From contig CANJPU010000029.1 in assembly GCA_947476285.1 (NCBI GenBank), positions 1 through 57,619 on the forward strand: DNA of 57,619 nucleotides, written 5' to 3'. Below the pieces are notes generated by a model that was not told the DNA's origin, did not search any database, and saw only the letters and a program-made list of their open reading frames with translations. A program made the position numbers and the translations under genes. Positions 35,941 through 45,252 of the stretch are shown piece by piece (positions within the stretch are counted from its first letter, which is position 1; every line of letters starts with the position of its first letter). This stretch comes from Comamonadaceae bacterium. Lineage in GTDB: Bacteria > Pseudomonadota > Gammaproteobacteria > Burkholderiales > Burkholderiaceae_C.

Positions 35941-36717
35941 ATGAAAATCACCACCTGGAACGTCAACTCCCTCACCGCCCGCCTGCAGCATGTGCTGGAC
36001 TGGACGGCGGCCAACCCGGTCGATGCGCTGTGCCTTCAAGAGCTCAAGCTGACCGACGACAAATTTCCGCACGAAGCTCTGCGTGAGGCAGGCTACGCGC
36101 ATTGCGCGGTGTTCGGCCAGAAAACCTATAACGGCGTTGCCATTCTCAGCCGTCATCCCTTGCGCGACGTGGTGCGCAACATCAACGGGTTTTCCGACGA
36201 GCATTCGCGCGTGATTGCAGCCACGCTGGATGGCCCTGGCGGCGAGGTGCGCTTGATCAACGGCTACTTCGTCAACGGCCAGGAGCCGGGCAGCGAGAAA
36301 TTCGAATACAAGATGAACTGGCTGCGTGGGCTGCACGATTATGTTCGCGACGAATTGGCCGCGCATCCGCGATTGATTCTGCTGGGCGATTTCAACATCG
36401 CGCCACAAGACCGCGACTCCTATGATCCGGTGGGTCTGCGCGAGACCATTCACCACACCACGCAAGAGCGCGATCATTTCCGCAAGCTGATCGAATTGGG
36501 CCTTTGCGACAGCTTCAGAATGTTCGAGCAGCCCGAGAAAAGTTATAGCTGGTGGGACTACCGCATGCTGGGCTATCAGAAGAATCGCGGTCTTCGTATT
36601 GACCACATTCTGGTGAGTCACTCACTGCAAGCGCAGGTGAAGTCGTGCAGCGTGGACCGCACACCGCGCAAATGGCAAAAGCCAAGCGATCACGCACCGG
36701 TGACGGTTGAGATCTGA
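35941..36717 (+). CDS. xth: Exodeoxyribonuclease III
   Basis: The 258-residue AP endonuclease/3'-exonuclease has the EEP fold motifs: TTWNVNSLTARL, CLQELKLTDD (metal-binding Glu), YNGVAILSRHPL, GDFNIAP, LRIDHIL and SDHAPV (catalytic Asp-His). It is complete. Its ATG lies two bases after the disrupted abiEii stop, so the toxin locus appears to have inserted at the 5' side of xth and may have replaced its promoter. Confidence 0.96.
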   Translation: MKITTWNVNSLTARLQHVLDWTAANPVDALCLQELKLTDDKFPHEALREAGYAHCAVFGQKTYNGVAILSRHPLRDVVRNINGFSDEHSRVIAATLDGPGGEVRLINGYFVNGQEPGSEKFEYKMNWLRGLHDYVRDELAAHPRLILLGDFNIAPQDRDSYDPVGLRETIHHTTQERDHFRKLIELGLCDSFRMFEQPEKSYSWWDYRMLGYQKNRGLRIDHILVSHSLQAQVKSCSVDRTPRKWQKPSDHAPVTVEI

Positions 36718-36756
36718 CTGCCGGCGGCTAGGAGGGCCACAGAGCGGCCGCCAGGC

Positions 36757-38283
36757 TCACTCCAGCCCCAGATCCTGAATCTTGCGGGTGATGGTGTTGC
36801 GCCCTATGCCCAGCTTTTGTGCGGCCTCTATGCGGCGGCCTCGGGTGTTGGCCAGAGCGGTCAAAATCAATTTCGATTCGAAACGGCGAGTCAAGATATC
36901 CCACACGTCATGGCTGCCGCCTTGCAGCAGCTCCAGTGCTTCGGCTTCCAGATCAGACTCCCAGCTTCGGTGACCATTCAATGCGGCCGCATCGGGCTGC
37001 ACCGGTGACGGGGCATGAGACGCGGGCATGACGGTGTCCGCCATCTCGCCAACAGGCAGCACGGGCTTGATCGCTTCCGTGTAGGCAGACGCGCCACGCG
37101 CCGACGCTTGTATCGCAGGACCGGACCCAACCTCCGGAGGCAAATCCTTGGGCTCGATCAATTGCGCGGGTGCCATCACTGTGAGCCAGTGGCAGATGTT
37201 CTCAAGCTGGCGCACATTACCCGGAAAGCCAAAGGTGGCCAGACGCGTCAGTGCTGCCTCGGAGATCCGCTTGGGCTCGACGCCCAATTGCTGCGCGCTT
37301 TGCTGCAGGAAGTGGCGGGTGAGCATGGGAATGTCTTGCAGGCGCTCGCGCAGCGCCGGCAGACGCAGACGAATCACATTGAGGCGGTGAAACAAGTCTT
37401 CGCGAAACACGTCTTCCTTGACCCGCTGTTCCAGATCCTGGTGGGTGGCTGCGATCACGCGCACATTGGCCTTGACTGCGTTGTGTCCGCCCACACGGTA
37501 GAAGTGTCCGTCGGACAAAACGCGCAGCAGCCTCGTCTGCAGATCGAAAGGCATGTCGCCGATTTCGTCCAGGAACAGGGTGCCGCCCTCGGCCTGCTCG
37601 AAGCGGCCGCGTCGCATGGTCTGCGCACCGGTGAAGGCGCCGCGCTCATGACCGAACAATTCGGATTCGAGCAAGTCCTTGGGAATTGCCGCGGTGTTGA
37701 TTGCAACGAAGGGCCCGCCAGCGCGGGGTGAATGCTTGTGCAATGCGCGTGCGACCAGCTCTTTGCCCGAGCCAGACTCGCCAGTAATCATCACGGTGAC
37801 GTTGCTCTGAGACAAGCGGCCGATGGCACGGAACACGTCCTGCATCGCGGGCGCCTGCCCCAGCATCTCGGGCGCAGCGGCCATGCGTTCTTCGGCCACC
37901 TCTTCGCGCTGGCTTTCTTGCACCGCGCGGCGAATGAGTTCAATCGCCTTGGGCAGATCGAACGGCTTGGGCAGGTATTCGAAGGCGCCGCCCTGAAACG
38001 CCGACACCGCACTGTCCAGATCGGAGAACGCGGTCATGATGATGACCGGCAGGCCGGGGTACTTTTCCTTGACCTTGGTCAGCAGGTCCAGGCCCGATCC
38101 GCCGGGCATGCGGATGTCACTGACGAGGATTTGCGGAATGTTGTCTTCGTCCGCAGACTCCAGTGCCTGCAGGACTTCGCGCGGATTGGAGAAGCTGCGA
38201 GTGGGAAGATCCTCGCGCAACAAGGCCTTCTCCAGCACGAAGCGGATGGATTGGTCATCATCAACGATCCAGATCGGCTTCAT
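36757..38283 (-). CDS. ntrC: Nitrogen regulation response regulator NtrC
   Basis: The 508-residue sigma-54 activator has a receiver domain ([20 protein letters not shown]; phospho-acceptor Asp in [10 protein letters not shown]), an AAA+ domain with [11 protein letters not shown], the sigma-54-contacting GAFTGA loop, [13 protein letters not shown] and a Fis-type helix-turn-helix at the end ([20 protein letters not shown]). The ATG at 38283 begins [10 protein letters not shown]; the longer frame starts with TTG and adds four residues. It follows ntrB by about 40 bases. Confidence 0.96.
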   Translation of the reverse strand: MKPIWIVDDDQSIRFVLEKALLREDLPTRSFSNPREVLQALESADEDNIPQILVSDIRMPGGSGLDLLTKVKEKYPGLPVIIMTAFSDLDSAVSAFQGGAFEYLPKPFDLPKAIELIRRAVQESQREEVAEERMAAAPEMLGQAPAMQDVFRAIGRLSQSNVTVMITGESGSGKELVARALHKHSPRAGGPFVAINTAAIPKDLLESELFGHERGAFTGAQTMRRGRFEQAEGGTLFLDEIGDMPFDLQTRLLRVLSDGHFYRVGGHNAVKANVRVIAATHQDLEQRVKEDVFREDLFHRLNVIRLRLPALRERLQDIPMLTRHFLQQSAQQLGVEPKRISEAALTRLATFGFPGNVRQLENICHWLTVMAPAQLIEPKDLPPEVGSGPAIQASARGASAYTEAIKPVLPVGEMADTVMPASHAPSPVQPDAAALNGHRSWESDLEAEALELLQGGSHDVWDILTRRFESKLILTALANTRGRRIEAAQKLGIGRNTITRKIQDLGLE

Positions 38284-38323
38284 GTAGTCAGGCAATCTGC
38301 TTTGTGCACTGTGCCGGCCGCTT

Positions 38324-39427
38324 TCACGGCAACGGAATCAGCATCTTGAAATCCGTTCTTCCGGGCACGCTGTCGCATTCGATCAAGCCGTGGTGTTGCT
38401 GCACGAAGGTTTGCGCCAGCGTCAGCCCCAAACCCGAACCACCTTCCCTGCCTGATACCAGGGGAAAGAAGATTCGATCCTTGATCGAGTCCGGTACACC
38501 GGGCCCGTTGTCAATGACATGCAATTCCAATGCCAACCGATACCGCTGCTTGCCGAAGGTGACCTGGCGCGCAATGCGCGTACGGAAAACAAGCTGTGCC
38601 TCGCCTGCCGCGATCTGCTCAGCCAGAGCCTGACACGCGTTGTGTGCAATATTGAGCACGGCCTGTATCAGCTGCTCGCGGTCGCCCCTGAACTCAGGAA
38701 TGGAGATGTCGTACTCGCGCACGACCTTCAGGCCCCTTGGAAACTCGGCAAGGATGAGCGAGCGAACCCGCTCGCACACCTCATGAATATTCACATCACC
38801 CACCACATGCGGCCGGCGGTGCGGCGCCAGCAGACGGTCCACCAGCGTCTGCAGGCGATCAGCCTCATGGATGATCACTTGCGTGTATTCCTTGAGCTCA
38901 CGCGAATCGATTTCCATTTCCAGCAACTGGGCGGCGCCGCGTATGCCGCCCAGTGGGTTCTTGATCTCATGCGCGAGGTTGCGGATCAACTCGTTGTTGG
39001 CCTGCGCCTGATCGATCAGGCGTTCTTCGCGGTCCTGCCGGGCCTGCGCCTCCAATGGCAGCAACTCGACAATGAACTGGGCCGGCTGGTCGGTCTGCGC
39101 CACCACCACGTGGACCAGCAGTGGCTCGCCCTTGGTCTGGCGCTGCAGCCAGGTGTCGTAGCGCAAGACGGCGAACTCGTTGCTCTGCGCGCCTTGCAGC
39201 GCGTTCTGCAGTATGTGCGGCTGGGTGAAGAACTGCGAAAAGTCAGTCCCTTCAATGGTTCGCCGTGAAATGCCCAGCGCGTCTTCAAGCGCCGAGTTGG
39301 CAAACAAAACCAACCCATCGCTTGCAACCACCGCCACAAGCGTGGCAAGCAGATCCAGCGATTGGAATCGATTGGCGGATGGCGTTGGCTTGGGCTTGAG
39401 CTTGGTCAAGCCATCATTTTGACGCAA
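38324..39427 (-). CDS. ntrB: Nitrogen regulation sensor kinase NtrB (GlnL)
   Basis: The roughly 367-residue cytosolic kinase has an N-terminal PAS domain (LDLLATLVAVVASDG and ALEDALGISRRTIEG), the H box NLAHEIKNPLGGIRGAAQLL with its phosphorylated His near residue 150, and ATPase boxes NIAHNACQAL, DNGPGVP and GGSGLGLTLAQ. It phosphorylates NtrC under nitrogen limitation. The likely start is TTG at 39427, overlapping the last codons of the DUF4124 gene; another in-frame TTG seven codons on is possible. Confidence 0.95.
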   Translation of the reverse strand: MRQNDGLTKLKPKPTPSANRFQSLDLLATLVAVVASDGLVLFANSALEDALGISRRTIEGTDFSQFFTQPHILQNALQGAQSNEFAVLRYDTWLQRQTKGEPLLVHVVVAQTDQPAQFIVELLPLEAQARQDREERLIDQAQANNELIRNLAHEIKNPLGGIRGAAQLLEMEIDSRELKEYTQVIIHEADRLQTLVDRLLAPHRRPHVVGDVNIHEVCERVRSLILAEFPRGLKVVREYDISIPEFRGDREQLIQAVLNIAHNACQALAEQIAAGEAQLVFRTRIARQVTFGKQRYRLALELHVIDNGPGVPDSIKDRIFFPLVSGREGGSGLGLTLAQTFVQQHHGLIECDSVPGRTDFKMLIPLP

Positions 39428-39920
39428 CCCGGCTCAGCTCACGCCGGATGCCGGCAATATCGCTTTCGTTGCGCGCGATGCTGGCTTTCAATTCTTGAAT
39501 GCGATCGAGGTATTTCTGATGGTTACGATGCTCGGGGCCGAGCTTCTCGGGCTCGCCGTTGTTGTATTCCTGGATCAGTTCGGCATGCCGGGCCTCGGCT
39601 TTCTTCAGCTCGGACTCCAGGATGAGGCGTGCGTCTGCATCGCGAGAGCGCTGCTCATTGGAATCCACGCGCGGCCCACTGCCGGGTGCAGGCGCGGCTT
39701 GCTGCGCATTGGCCACACGCACGCTGGTCGCGGGTGGCACGCTGACCCGGGTGCCCTCCACCACAGTGATGTTGCCGCCTTCGAGTGGCTTGCAGTCCTT
39801 GGACTGCGCCTCTGCGGCATTGTTGGTGTAGGTATTCCCGCAGCGGTAAATGCGAGTCTGCGCGTAGCTGTTCATCGCCATCGCCAAGACGGCAAGCGGA
39901 ATCAACAGGGTGTACTTCAT
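39414..39920 (-). CDS. DUF4124-type periplasmic protein
   Basis: The roughly 168-residue protein has a signal peptide (MKYTLLIPLAVLAMAMNSYAQ) and the short DUF4124 domain at the N-terminus (TRIYRCGNTYTNNAAEAQSK). A linker and a helical C-terminal half with heptad character follow (about residues 95-165). It overlaps ntrB and lies between glnA and ntrB, so it is probably made with NtrBC. The function is unknown. Confidence 0.8.
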   Translation of the reverse strand: MKYTLLIPLAVLAMAMNSYAQTRIYRCGNTYTNNAAEAQSKDCKPLEGGNITVVEGTRVSVPPATSVRVANAQQAAPAPGSGPRVDSNEQRSRDADARLILESELKKAEARHAELIQEYNNGEPEKLGPEHRNHQKYLDRIQELKASIARNESDIAGIRRELSRVASK

Positions 39921-40004
39921 CGGATGTGCTCCTCGCACCGAAATGCTCAGGACGGTCTATCAGTATCGCGCAATCCTTCAGAAAAGCCAATTAAGTCCAT
40001 GATC

Positions 40005-40038
40005 TAAAAAAGAAAAGGACGGCAATTGCCGTCCTTTT
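40005..40038 (-). terminator. Rho-independent terminator after glnA
   Basis: AAAAGGACGGCA and its complement TGCCGTCCTTTT form a 13-bp perfect stem around the central AATT (40013-40038), and on the minus strand the stem is followed by CTTTTTT. It ends the glnA transcript about 50 bases after the glnA stop and separates it from DUF4124-ntrB-ntrC. Confidence 0.9.
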
Positions 40039-40088
40039 GAAGCCACAGGCTGTAGAAACCTACAGCTTGTTTGTGCTTTGTTTGCGCT

Positions 40089-41507
40089 TTACAGCGAGTA
40101 GTACATGTCGAACTCGATGGGATGGGTCGTCATGCGCATACGCGTGACTTCCTGCATCTTGAGCTCGATGTAGGCATCGATCATGGTGTCGGTGAACACG
40201 CCGCCCTTGGTCAGGAAGCTGCGGCCCTTGTCCAGATACTCCAAGGCCTGGTCCAGGCTGTGGCAGACGGTCGGAATCTTCGCGTCTTCTTCCGGCGGCA
40301 GGTGATAGAGATCCTTGGTGGCGGCTTCGCCTGGATGGATTTTGTTCTCCACGCCGTCGAGGCCGGCCATCAACATGGCGGCAAAACCCAGGTAGGGGTT
40401 GCAGGTCGGATCGGGGAAGCGCACTTCGATGCGGCGGCCCTTCGGGTTGGCCACATAGGGGATGCGCACCGATGCCGAGCGGTTGCGCGCCGAGTAGGCC
40501 AGCTTGACCGGGGCTTCGAAGCCGGGCACCAGGCGCTTGTAGCTGTTGGTGCCAGGGTTGGTGATGGCGTTCAGGGCACGGGCGTGCTTGATGATGCCGC
40601 CGATGTAGTACAGCGCAAAATCCGACAAGCCTGCATAGCCGTCGCCAGCGAACAGGTTCTTGCCGTCTTTCCAGACCGACTGGTGCACGTGCATGCCAGA
40701 GCCGTTGTCGCCCACAACAGGCTTGGGCATGAAGGTCGCGGTCTTGCCGTAGGCATTGGCCACGTTGTGGATCACGTACTTCATCAGGATGGTCCAGTCG
40801 GCACGCTGCACCAGGGTGCTGAACTTGGTGCCGATTTCGTTCTGGCCGGCGCCGGCCACTTCGTGGTGGAACACCTCGACCGGAATGCCAAGGGATTCGA
40901 GAATCAGCGAAACTTCGGCGCGCAGGTCTTGCGTGCTGTCGACCGGGGGCACGGGGAAGTAGCCGCCCTTGGTGGTGGGGCGATGGCCCTTGTTGCCGCC
41001 TTCGATGACCTTGCCGGAGTTCCAGGGTGCTTCGTACTCATCGATGTGAACGAATGAGCCCGAGCCATCGGCGCCCCAACGCACATCGTCGAAGATGAAG
41101 AATTCGGGTTCCGGTCCGAAGAACGCGGTGTCGCCCAGGCCAGATGCCTTGAGGAAGGCCTCGGCACGCTTGGCGATGGAACGCGGGTCACGGTCATAGG
41201 ACTTGCCGTCGCCCGGCTCAAGCACGTCACACGACAAGAACAGCGTGGTTTCTTCGAAGAATGGGTCGATGTTGGCCGTGTTCGGATCGGGCATCAACAG
41301 CATGTCGGAGGCTTCGATGCCCTTCCAGCCGGCGATGGACGAACCGTCGAACGCATGGCCCGAGCTGAACTTGTCTTCGTCGAAATGCGAAACGGGCACA
41401 GTGACGTGTTGCTCTTTTCCGCGGGTGTCGGTGAAACGGAAGTCGACGAACTTGACTTCGTTTTCCTTCACCATCTTTATCACGTCTGCGACGGTCTTGG
41501 CTGCCAT
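40089..41507 (-). CDS. glnA: Glutamine synthetase, type I
   Basis: The 472-residue enzyme makes glutamine from glutamate, ammonia and ATP. The GSI motifs are [69 protein letters not shown] and the adenylylation loop NLYHLPPE-like [13 protein letters not shown] (Tyr modified by GlnE). The start ATG at 41507 follows AGGAG; more distant in-frame starts are unsupported. A sigma-54 promoter and NtrC sites lie upstream and a terminator downstream. Confidence 0.97.
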   Translation of the reverse strand: MAAKTVADVIKMVKENEVKFVDFRFTDTRGKEQHVTVPVSHFDEDKFSSGHAFDGSSIAGWKGIEASDMLLMPDPNTANIDPFFEETTLFLSCDVLEPGDGKSYDRDPRSIAKRAEAFLKASGLGDTAFFGPEPEFFIFDDVRWGADGSGSFVHIDEYEAPWNSGKVIEGGNKGHRPTTKGGYFPVPPVDSTQDLRAEVSLILESLGIPVEVFHHEVAGAGQNEIGTKFSTLVQRADWTILMKYVIHNVANAYGKTATFMPKPVVGDNGSGMHVHQSVWKDGKNLFAGDGYAGLSDFALYYIGGIIKHARALNAITNPGTNSYKRLVPGFEAPVKLAYSARNRSASVRIPYVANPKGRRIEVRFPDPTCNPYLGFAAMLMAGLDGVENKIHPGEAATKDLYHLPPEEDAKIPTVCHSLDQALEYLDKGRSFLTKGGVFTDTMIDAYIELKMQEVTRMRMTTHPIEFDMYYSL

Positions 41508-41556
41508 CAAGATTCTCCTGGTTGGATGGTTGTGAAATGGGGAATGAATTTGGGAA

Positions 41557-41572
41557 TGCAGTTTCTGTGCCA
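41557..41572 (-). promoter_or_regulatory. Sigma-54 promoter of glnA
   Basis: The minus strand reads TGGCACAGAAACTGCA, against the consensus TGGCACR-N4-TTGCW: the GG and GC elements are exactly ten bases apart, and one base differs in the -12 block (CTGC for TTGC). It lies 50 bases upstream of the glnA ATG. Confidence 0.85.
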
Positions 41573-41666
41573 AAGACTGGTGCATGCGCTCTTTGGCAAC
41601 GACTCGGGATTGTCCCCGATCTTGAGCTGTTTTCTCTAAGGCTGGTCCACGCTTTTTAAAGAGATT

Positions 41667-41712
41667 CGCCCATCCTTGGTGCAAAACAAGGCGTGGCACC
41701 GTTCAGGTGCCA
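41667..41712 (-). promoter_or_regulatory. Two NtrC-type enhancer sites upstream of glnA
   Basis: The site at 41694-41712 is a perfect 7-5-7 palindrome, TGGCACC-N5-GGTGCCA, with the GCAC-N7-GTGC core of NtrC sites. The weaker site at 41667-41683 reads TGCACCAAGGATGGGCG on the minus strand, half of it a perfect TGCACCA. Their centres are about 130 and 157 bases upstream of the inferred start, similar to the E. coli glnAp2 enhancer. Confidence 0.7.
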
Positions 41713-41717
41713 TCGGC

Positions 41718-42542
41718 TTATCGCACCAATTCAGGGCCAAGGCGAGCGCCGAACTTCTTCAAGCCCTGCAACAACTGCGCGTACGCGGGCTCAACTGGCT
41801 CGGGTGGACCTTTGACTCCCAAGTCAATGTGCCGACCATACTCTGGATGGTCAACACTGGGCAGACTGAATACTTTTATCTTCGGATGGTCGCGCTCAAT
41901 CTCTTCCATGAGCGGAGTGAGCGAGGCTTCCATCGCCCCCATCACGATGACCGACTTCTCGACGTAGGCCTTTTCCCGGAAGAGGTGGCGGTACTTCTGA
42001 TCCAGCACCCACTCCATCATCGGCCAGGCCATCACAGGAAAGCCCGGCACAAAATACACCTGCCCGACCCAAAAGCCGGGAATTCGGTTGTAGGGGTTGG
42101 GAATAATCTGCGCGCCCTGCGGGAACACGCCCATGTTGAGGCGGTGAATGTTGTCTGGCCGATCGGGCTCATAGGGCACGCCCTGCTCGCGTGCGGTGTC
42201 CTGCATGCGCAGCCTGATCAGCTCTTGCGCCTGCGGGTGCAGTTGCAGCGGCACACCCAGGGCTCGGCCGGCACACTGGCGTGTGTGGTCATCAGGCGTG
42301 GCACCAATGCCGCCGCACGAAAAAACAATGTCGCCCGATTCGAAGGCGCGCTTCAAGGTGGCTGTGATGCGCTCGGGGCTGTCACCCACATATTCGGCCC
42401 AGGACAGTTGCAGGCCGCGCGCCGCCAGCAGCTCGATCAGCTTGGGCATGTGCTTGTCGGCGCGCTTCCCAGAGAGGATCTCGTCGCCAACGATCACGAG
42501 GCCCACCACAGGTGCCTCAGTCAGGTGGGATTCTTGGTTCAT
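41718..42542 (-). CDS. CinA/MoaB-type molybdopterin-binding domain protein
   Basis: The 274-residue protein has the MoCF-like domain seen at the N-terminus of CinA: VGLVIVGDEILSGKRADKH, FSCGGIGATPDDHTRQ and PGFPVMAWPMM. It lacks the C-terminal CinA deamidase domain, so it is a stand-alone member whose activity is not established; a role as ADP-ribose or nicotinamide-nucleotide hydrolase is unproven. The start overlaps the end of the EI24 gene by 26 bases, indicating coupling. Confidence 0.82.
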   Translation of the reverse strand: MNQESHLTEAPVVGLVIVGDEILSGKRADKHMPKLIELLAARGLQLSWAEYVGDSPERITATLKRAFESGDIVFSCGGIGATPDDHTRQCAGRALGVPLQLHPQAQELIRLRMQDTAREQGVPYEPDRPDNIHRLNMGVFPQGAQIIPNPYNRIPGFWVGQVYFVPGFPVMAWPMMEWVLDQKYRHLFREKAYVEKSVIVMGAMEASLTPLMEEIERDHPKIKVFSLPSVDHPEYGRHIDLGVKGPPEPVEPAYAQLLQGLKKFGARLGPELVR

Positions 42543-43416
42543 TTGGCAATGCTAACGGCATGCGGGTTGCTTCGGGAAATGCCTCGGGCAAATCCACCGG
42601 GCTGACCGGAGGCTGCGCCTGTGCTTCCAAGCGCAACTGTTGCAAAGCGGACAAGCAGTAGTGCGCGAACCACAGGGCGGCGAATGCGAACACCAGGGTG
42701 TAGATCCAGACAGCCAGCGGCACCAGAAGGACAAAGGCCGCCGCGAACAACGCCCCCGAAGCCCAGACGATGCTCGGGGCCGCGCCAAGAAGGCCTGAGA
42801 ACACGCCCATGCCAAGCAGCCACGGCCGATGACGCCGAAACAGCTCACGCCGCTCCTGCACGCTTGCATGCTCGGACAGTGCGTCATAGGCCATCACGCG
42901 ATAGGTGAGCCAGCCCCAGATCAGCGGCGGCAGCACCAGGATCAGCGGCGGCACCAGCCACAAGGGCAACGAAATCACCATCACCACCAACGCCAGCAAG
43001 CTCGAGCCCAGCGACCAGACGATGCCCGCTGCCAATGATCCACCGTGCTTGCGCTCCAACTGCGGAAAACGCCGCTCGGCCACCAGCGCGGCCAGTGCCG
43101 GCCCCATCAATGCTGCCACCAGCAAGAGCGACGAAATCACAATGATGGGTGTCAGGGCAAAGATGACGATCAGCGGCGCGACAACCGTCTTGAGATTGGC
43201 CGCGCCCACGCTTTGCAGCCAGTCCCACACGCTGCGCAGGAGATCAAAGGAGTCGAGCCACGCACGCACCCACTGCAAGGTGGGATCCCAGAAGAAATAA
43301 CCCAGAGTGAGAGAGGCCACCACCATGATCACCAGCGGCAGAAACGACAAGGCGATCACCCGCGCATGCAGGCAGTAGGCCACCGCGCGCCAGAAGGAAT
43401 CAAGAACGAGGTTCAT
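42517..43416 (-). CDS. EI24-domain membrane protein
   Basis: The 299-residue protein has five or six membrane helices and the EI24/CysZ-like pattern: FLPLVIMVVASLTLGYFFWDP, PLIVIFALTPIIVISSLLLVAALM and RVMAYDALSEHASVQERREL. In bacteria this family includes CysZ (sulfate uptake), but no cys genes are here, so the substrate is not inferred. It is followed by the CinA-like gene with overlap. Confidence 0.82.
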   Translation of the reverse strand: MNLVLDSFWRAVAYCLHARVIALSFLPLVIMVVASLTLGYFFWDPTLQWVRAWLDSFDLLRSVWDWLQSVGAANLKTVVAPLIVIFALTPIIVISSLLLVAALMGPALAALVAERRFPQLERKHGGSLAAGIVWSLGSSLLALVVMVISLPLWLVPPLILVLPPLIWGWLTYRVMAYDALSEHASVQERRELFRRHRPWLLGMGVFSGLLGAAPSIVWASGALFAAAFVLLVPLAVWIYTLVFAFAALWFAHYCLSALQQLRLEAQAQPPVSPVDLPEAFPEATRMPLALPNEPRIPPD

Positions 43417-43443
43417 GCGCCAGCATAACGCGGCGCGCGGTTG

Positions 43444-44424
43444 CTAGGCTTTACCCACCAAGCGCAGCAGCCCCAGCCACTGCTGCGACCAAAACCCACG
43501 GCCGTACTCGCGCCCATGCTCGACCTGGTCGCGCACGCCGGTGGCGTGGTAGCGGACATCGAAGTTGGCGGTGCGAAACAGCATGTCCCACCAGGGCAGC
43601 AGCACGCCGAAGTTGTGGCCTCCAAGAGCCGGGCTGCGGCCATTGACCACTAAGCCATCATTGCCGCTCTCATGCCCCAGACCTATGCTGTGATGCAGAC
43701 GGTGAAAGCGCGGGCTGATCCATAGCCGCTCGCCCACGCGCCCAAACCACAGCCGCAGATTGGCATGCTGCAGGCTTTCGCTGAGCTGGGTGATGGCCAC
43801 AATGGCCACGAACTGCCCAGGCGCCACGCCGATGAGCTGGGCGAGCAGCACCAGCAGGCCGTCGCGCAGCAGATCGTCCAGCAGATGGTTGCGGTTGTCG
43901 CTCCACATGGTCATTTGCCGCTGCGCATGGTGCAGGGAATGCAGGCTCCACCACCAGTTGAAATGGTGCTGGCCGCGGTGCATCCAGTATTCGACGAAAT
44001 CGAACACTACAAGATAGATCACCAGGCTCACCAACGCATGCTCGGTGATGCCGGGCCACAACTGGTCCAGATGCAAGGTTCCCACACCGGCCACCCGCAA
44101 GACGCCAAAGAACATGTCAAAGATGGGATCGACCAGGAAGAACAAGCCCACTCGAAACAGGCCCAGGCGGTGGATCAGGGTGTAGATCACATCGGTGCGC
44201 ACCGTGGCGCGGTCACGCACCGGCTCCACCGGGCGCCAGCGCTGCAAGGGGCCTATCACTGCCACCAGCACCGCGATCTGGATCAGCCCCGCCAGCAGCC
44301 AGCCGCTGGCGGCGTAAGCGTCCTCCAGCCGATTGCCCTCCCCCAATGCAAACATCACCGGCTGCATCAGCGTTTCGTACAGCCATTGCTGAGCGAGCCC
44401 GAAGGTGTCTTCAATCCAATCCAT
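43444..44424 (-). CDS. Sterol desaturase/fatty acid hydroxylase family protein
   Basis: The 326-residue membrane protein has the three His clusters of the di-iron hydroxylases: HRGQHH, HSLHHAQ and HRLHHS, with HxxxH and HxxHH spacing and several hydrophobic segments around them. The family hydroxylates or desaturates lipids. The particular substrate is unknown. It begins four bases before the deacetylase gene in transcript order. Confidence 0.88.
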   Translation of the reverse strand: MDWIEDTFGLAQQWLYETLMQPVMFALGEGNRLEDAYAASGWLLAGLIQIAVLVAVIGPLQRWRPVEPVRDRATVRTDVIYTLIHRLGLFRVGLFFLVDPIFDMFFGVLRVAGVGTLHLDQLWPGITEHALVSLVIYLVVFDFVEYWMHRGQHHFNWWWSLHSLHHAQRQMTMWSDNRNHLLDDLLRDGLLVLLAQLIGVAPGQFVAIVAITQLSESLQHANLRLWFGRVGERLWISPRFHRLHHSIGLGHESGNDGLVVNGRSPALGGHNFGVLLPWWDMLFRTANFDVRYHATGVRDQVEHGREYGRGFWSQQWLGLLRLVGKA

Positions 44425-44427
44425 GGT

Positions 44428-45252
44428 TCACCTTCCCTTGGCGATCCACTCGCGCAAGCGAGGATGCTCGCGCAAGGTCTGAAAGCAAAAACCCCGCTGC
44501 TTCAGGCCGATCAAGAGAGGCTCTAGCACCGCCGGCGCCCACGGGTCCTTGCGCGACCAGATGCCCAGGTGCGCGACCAGAATGTCGCCGCTGCGAATGT
44601 CACGCAAGGCACGGGCCAGCAAGGCGGCGTTGCTGACGCGCTCACTTGCCAATTCGTCCCCTAGAAAGCCCGCCGGGCTCCAGCCCACATGCTCGAAACC
44701 ACAAGCCTTTGCCGCTTGCAGCAAGCGCGGCGATGTCTTACCACCCGGTGCGCGAAACAAGGGCAAGCTTGGTCGGCCTGTGATTTGCCGCAGCCGCTGC
44801 GAGGCCTTGTCGATTTCTTCGCAGTACTGCGCCGCTGACCAGTCCATGTCTTGACCCTTTTGCGGCCCTGCCGATGGGCGCACCCGGAATTGCCCTGGCG
44901 TGCCAGGCAGATCGGCGCGCCAGTAGACGTGGTCGAAGGTGTGGGATGCGAACTCATGACCTTCTGCCGCGCGCTCGCGCCACCATGCGGACCAGTGCTC
45001 GCCCAGGCTGCCATCGCCCTGGCGGGTAGGCTCATTGGCCGCGAAGAAAGTCACCTTCACCTGCTGGCGGGCCAGCACATCGGCCACCAGCGGTGCGATT
45101 TCCATGTGGCCGGTATCGAGGGTGAGATAGAGCGGCTTGTCGCAATCAGCGGCCTGCGCTGCTCCGAGGGCCACGCCGATGAGGCAGGCCCTGCCAAGCC
45201 GCAGGAGGCCGGCGATTTCAGCGCGGCGCGTGATCGAGCGTCCAAACACCAT
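44428..45252 (-). CDS. Polysaccharide deacetylase (NodB/CE4 family)
   Basis: The 274-residue protein has a signal-like N-terminus (about residues 16-35) and the NodB fold: YLTLDTGHM (the first Asp of the usual TFDDG pair is kept, the second is Thr), the metal-binding SHTFDH, FRAPGGKTSPRLL and DILVAHLG. It probably removes acetyl groups from a cell-wall or capsular polysaccharide in the periplasm. It overlaps the end of the YVTN gene by about 35 bases, so the two are coupled. Confidence 0.87.
   Translation of the reverse strand: MVFGRSITRRAEIAGLLRLGRACLIGVALGAAQAADCDKPLYLTLDTGHMEIAPLVADVLARQQVKVTFFAANEPTRQGDGSLGEHWSAWWRERAAEGHEFASHTFDHVYWRADLPGTPGQFRVRPSAGPQKGQDMDWSAAQYCEEIDKASQRLRQITGRPSLPLFRAPGGKTSPRLLQAAKACGFEHVGWSPAGFLGDELASERVSNAALLARALRDIRSGDILVAHLGIWSRKDPWAPAVLEPLLIGLKQRGFCFQTLREHPRLREWIAKGR

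Noticed and set aside
41566..41586. TGCCAAAGACTGGTGCA as a third NtrC site at glnA
   Set aside because: Half of it overlaps the -24 element of the sigma-54 promoter and the left half-site is poor, so it is more likely a by-product of the promoter sequence.
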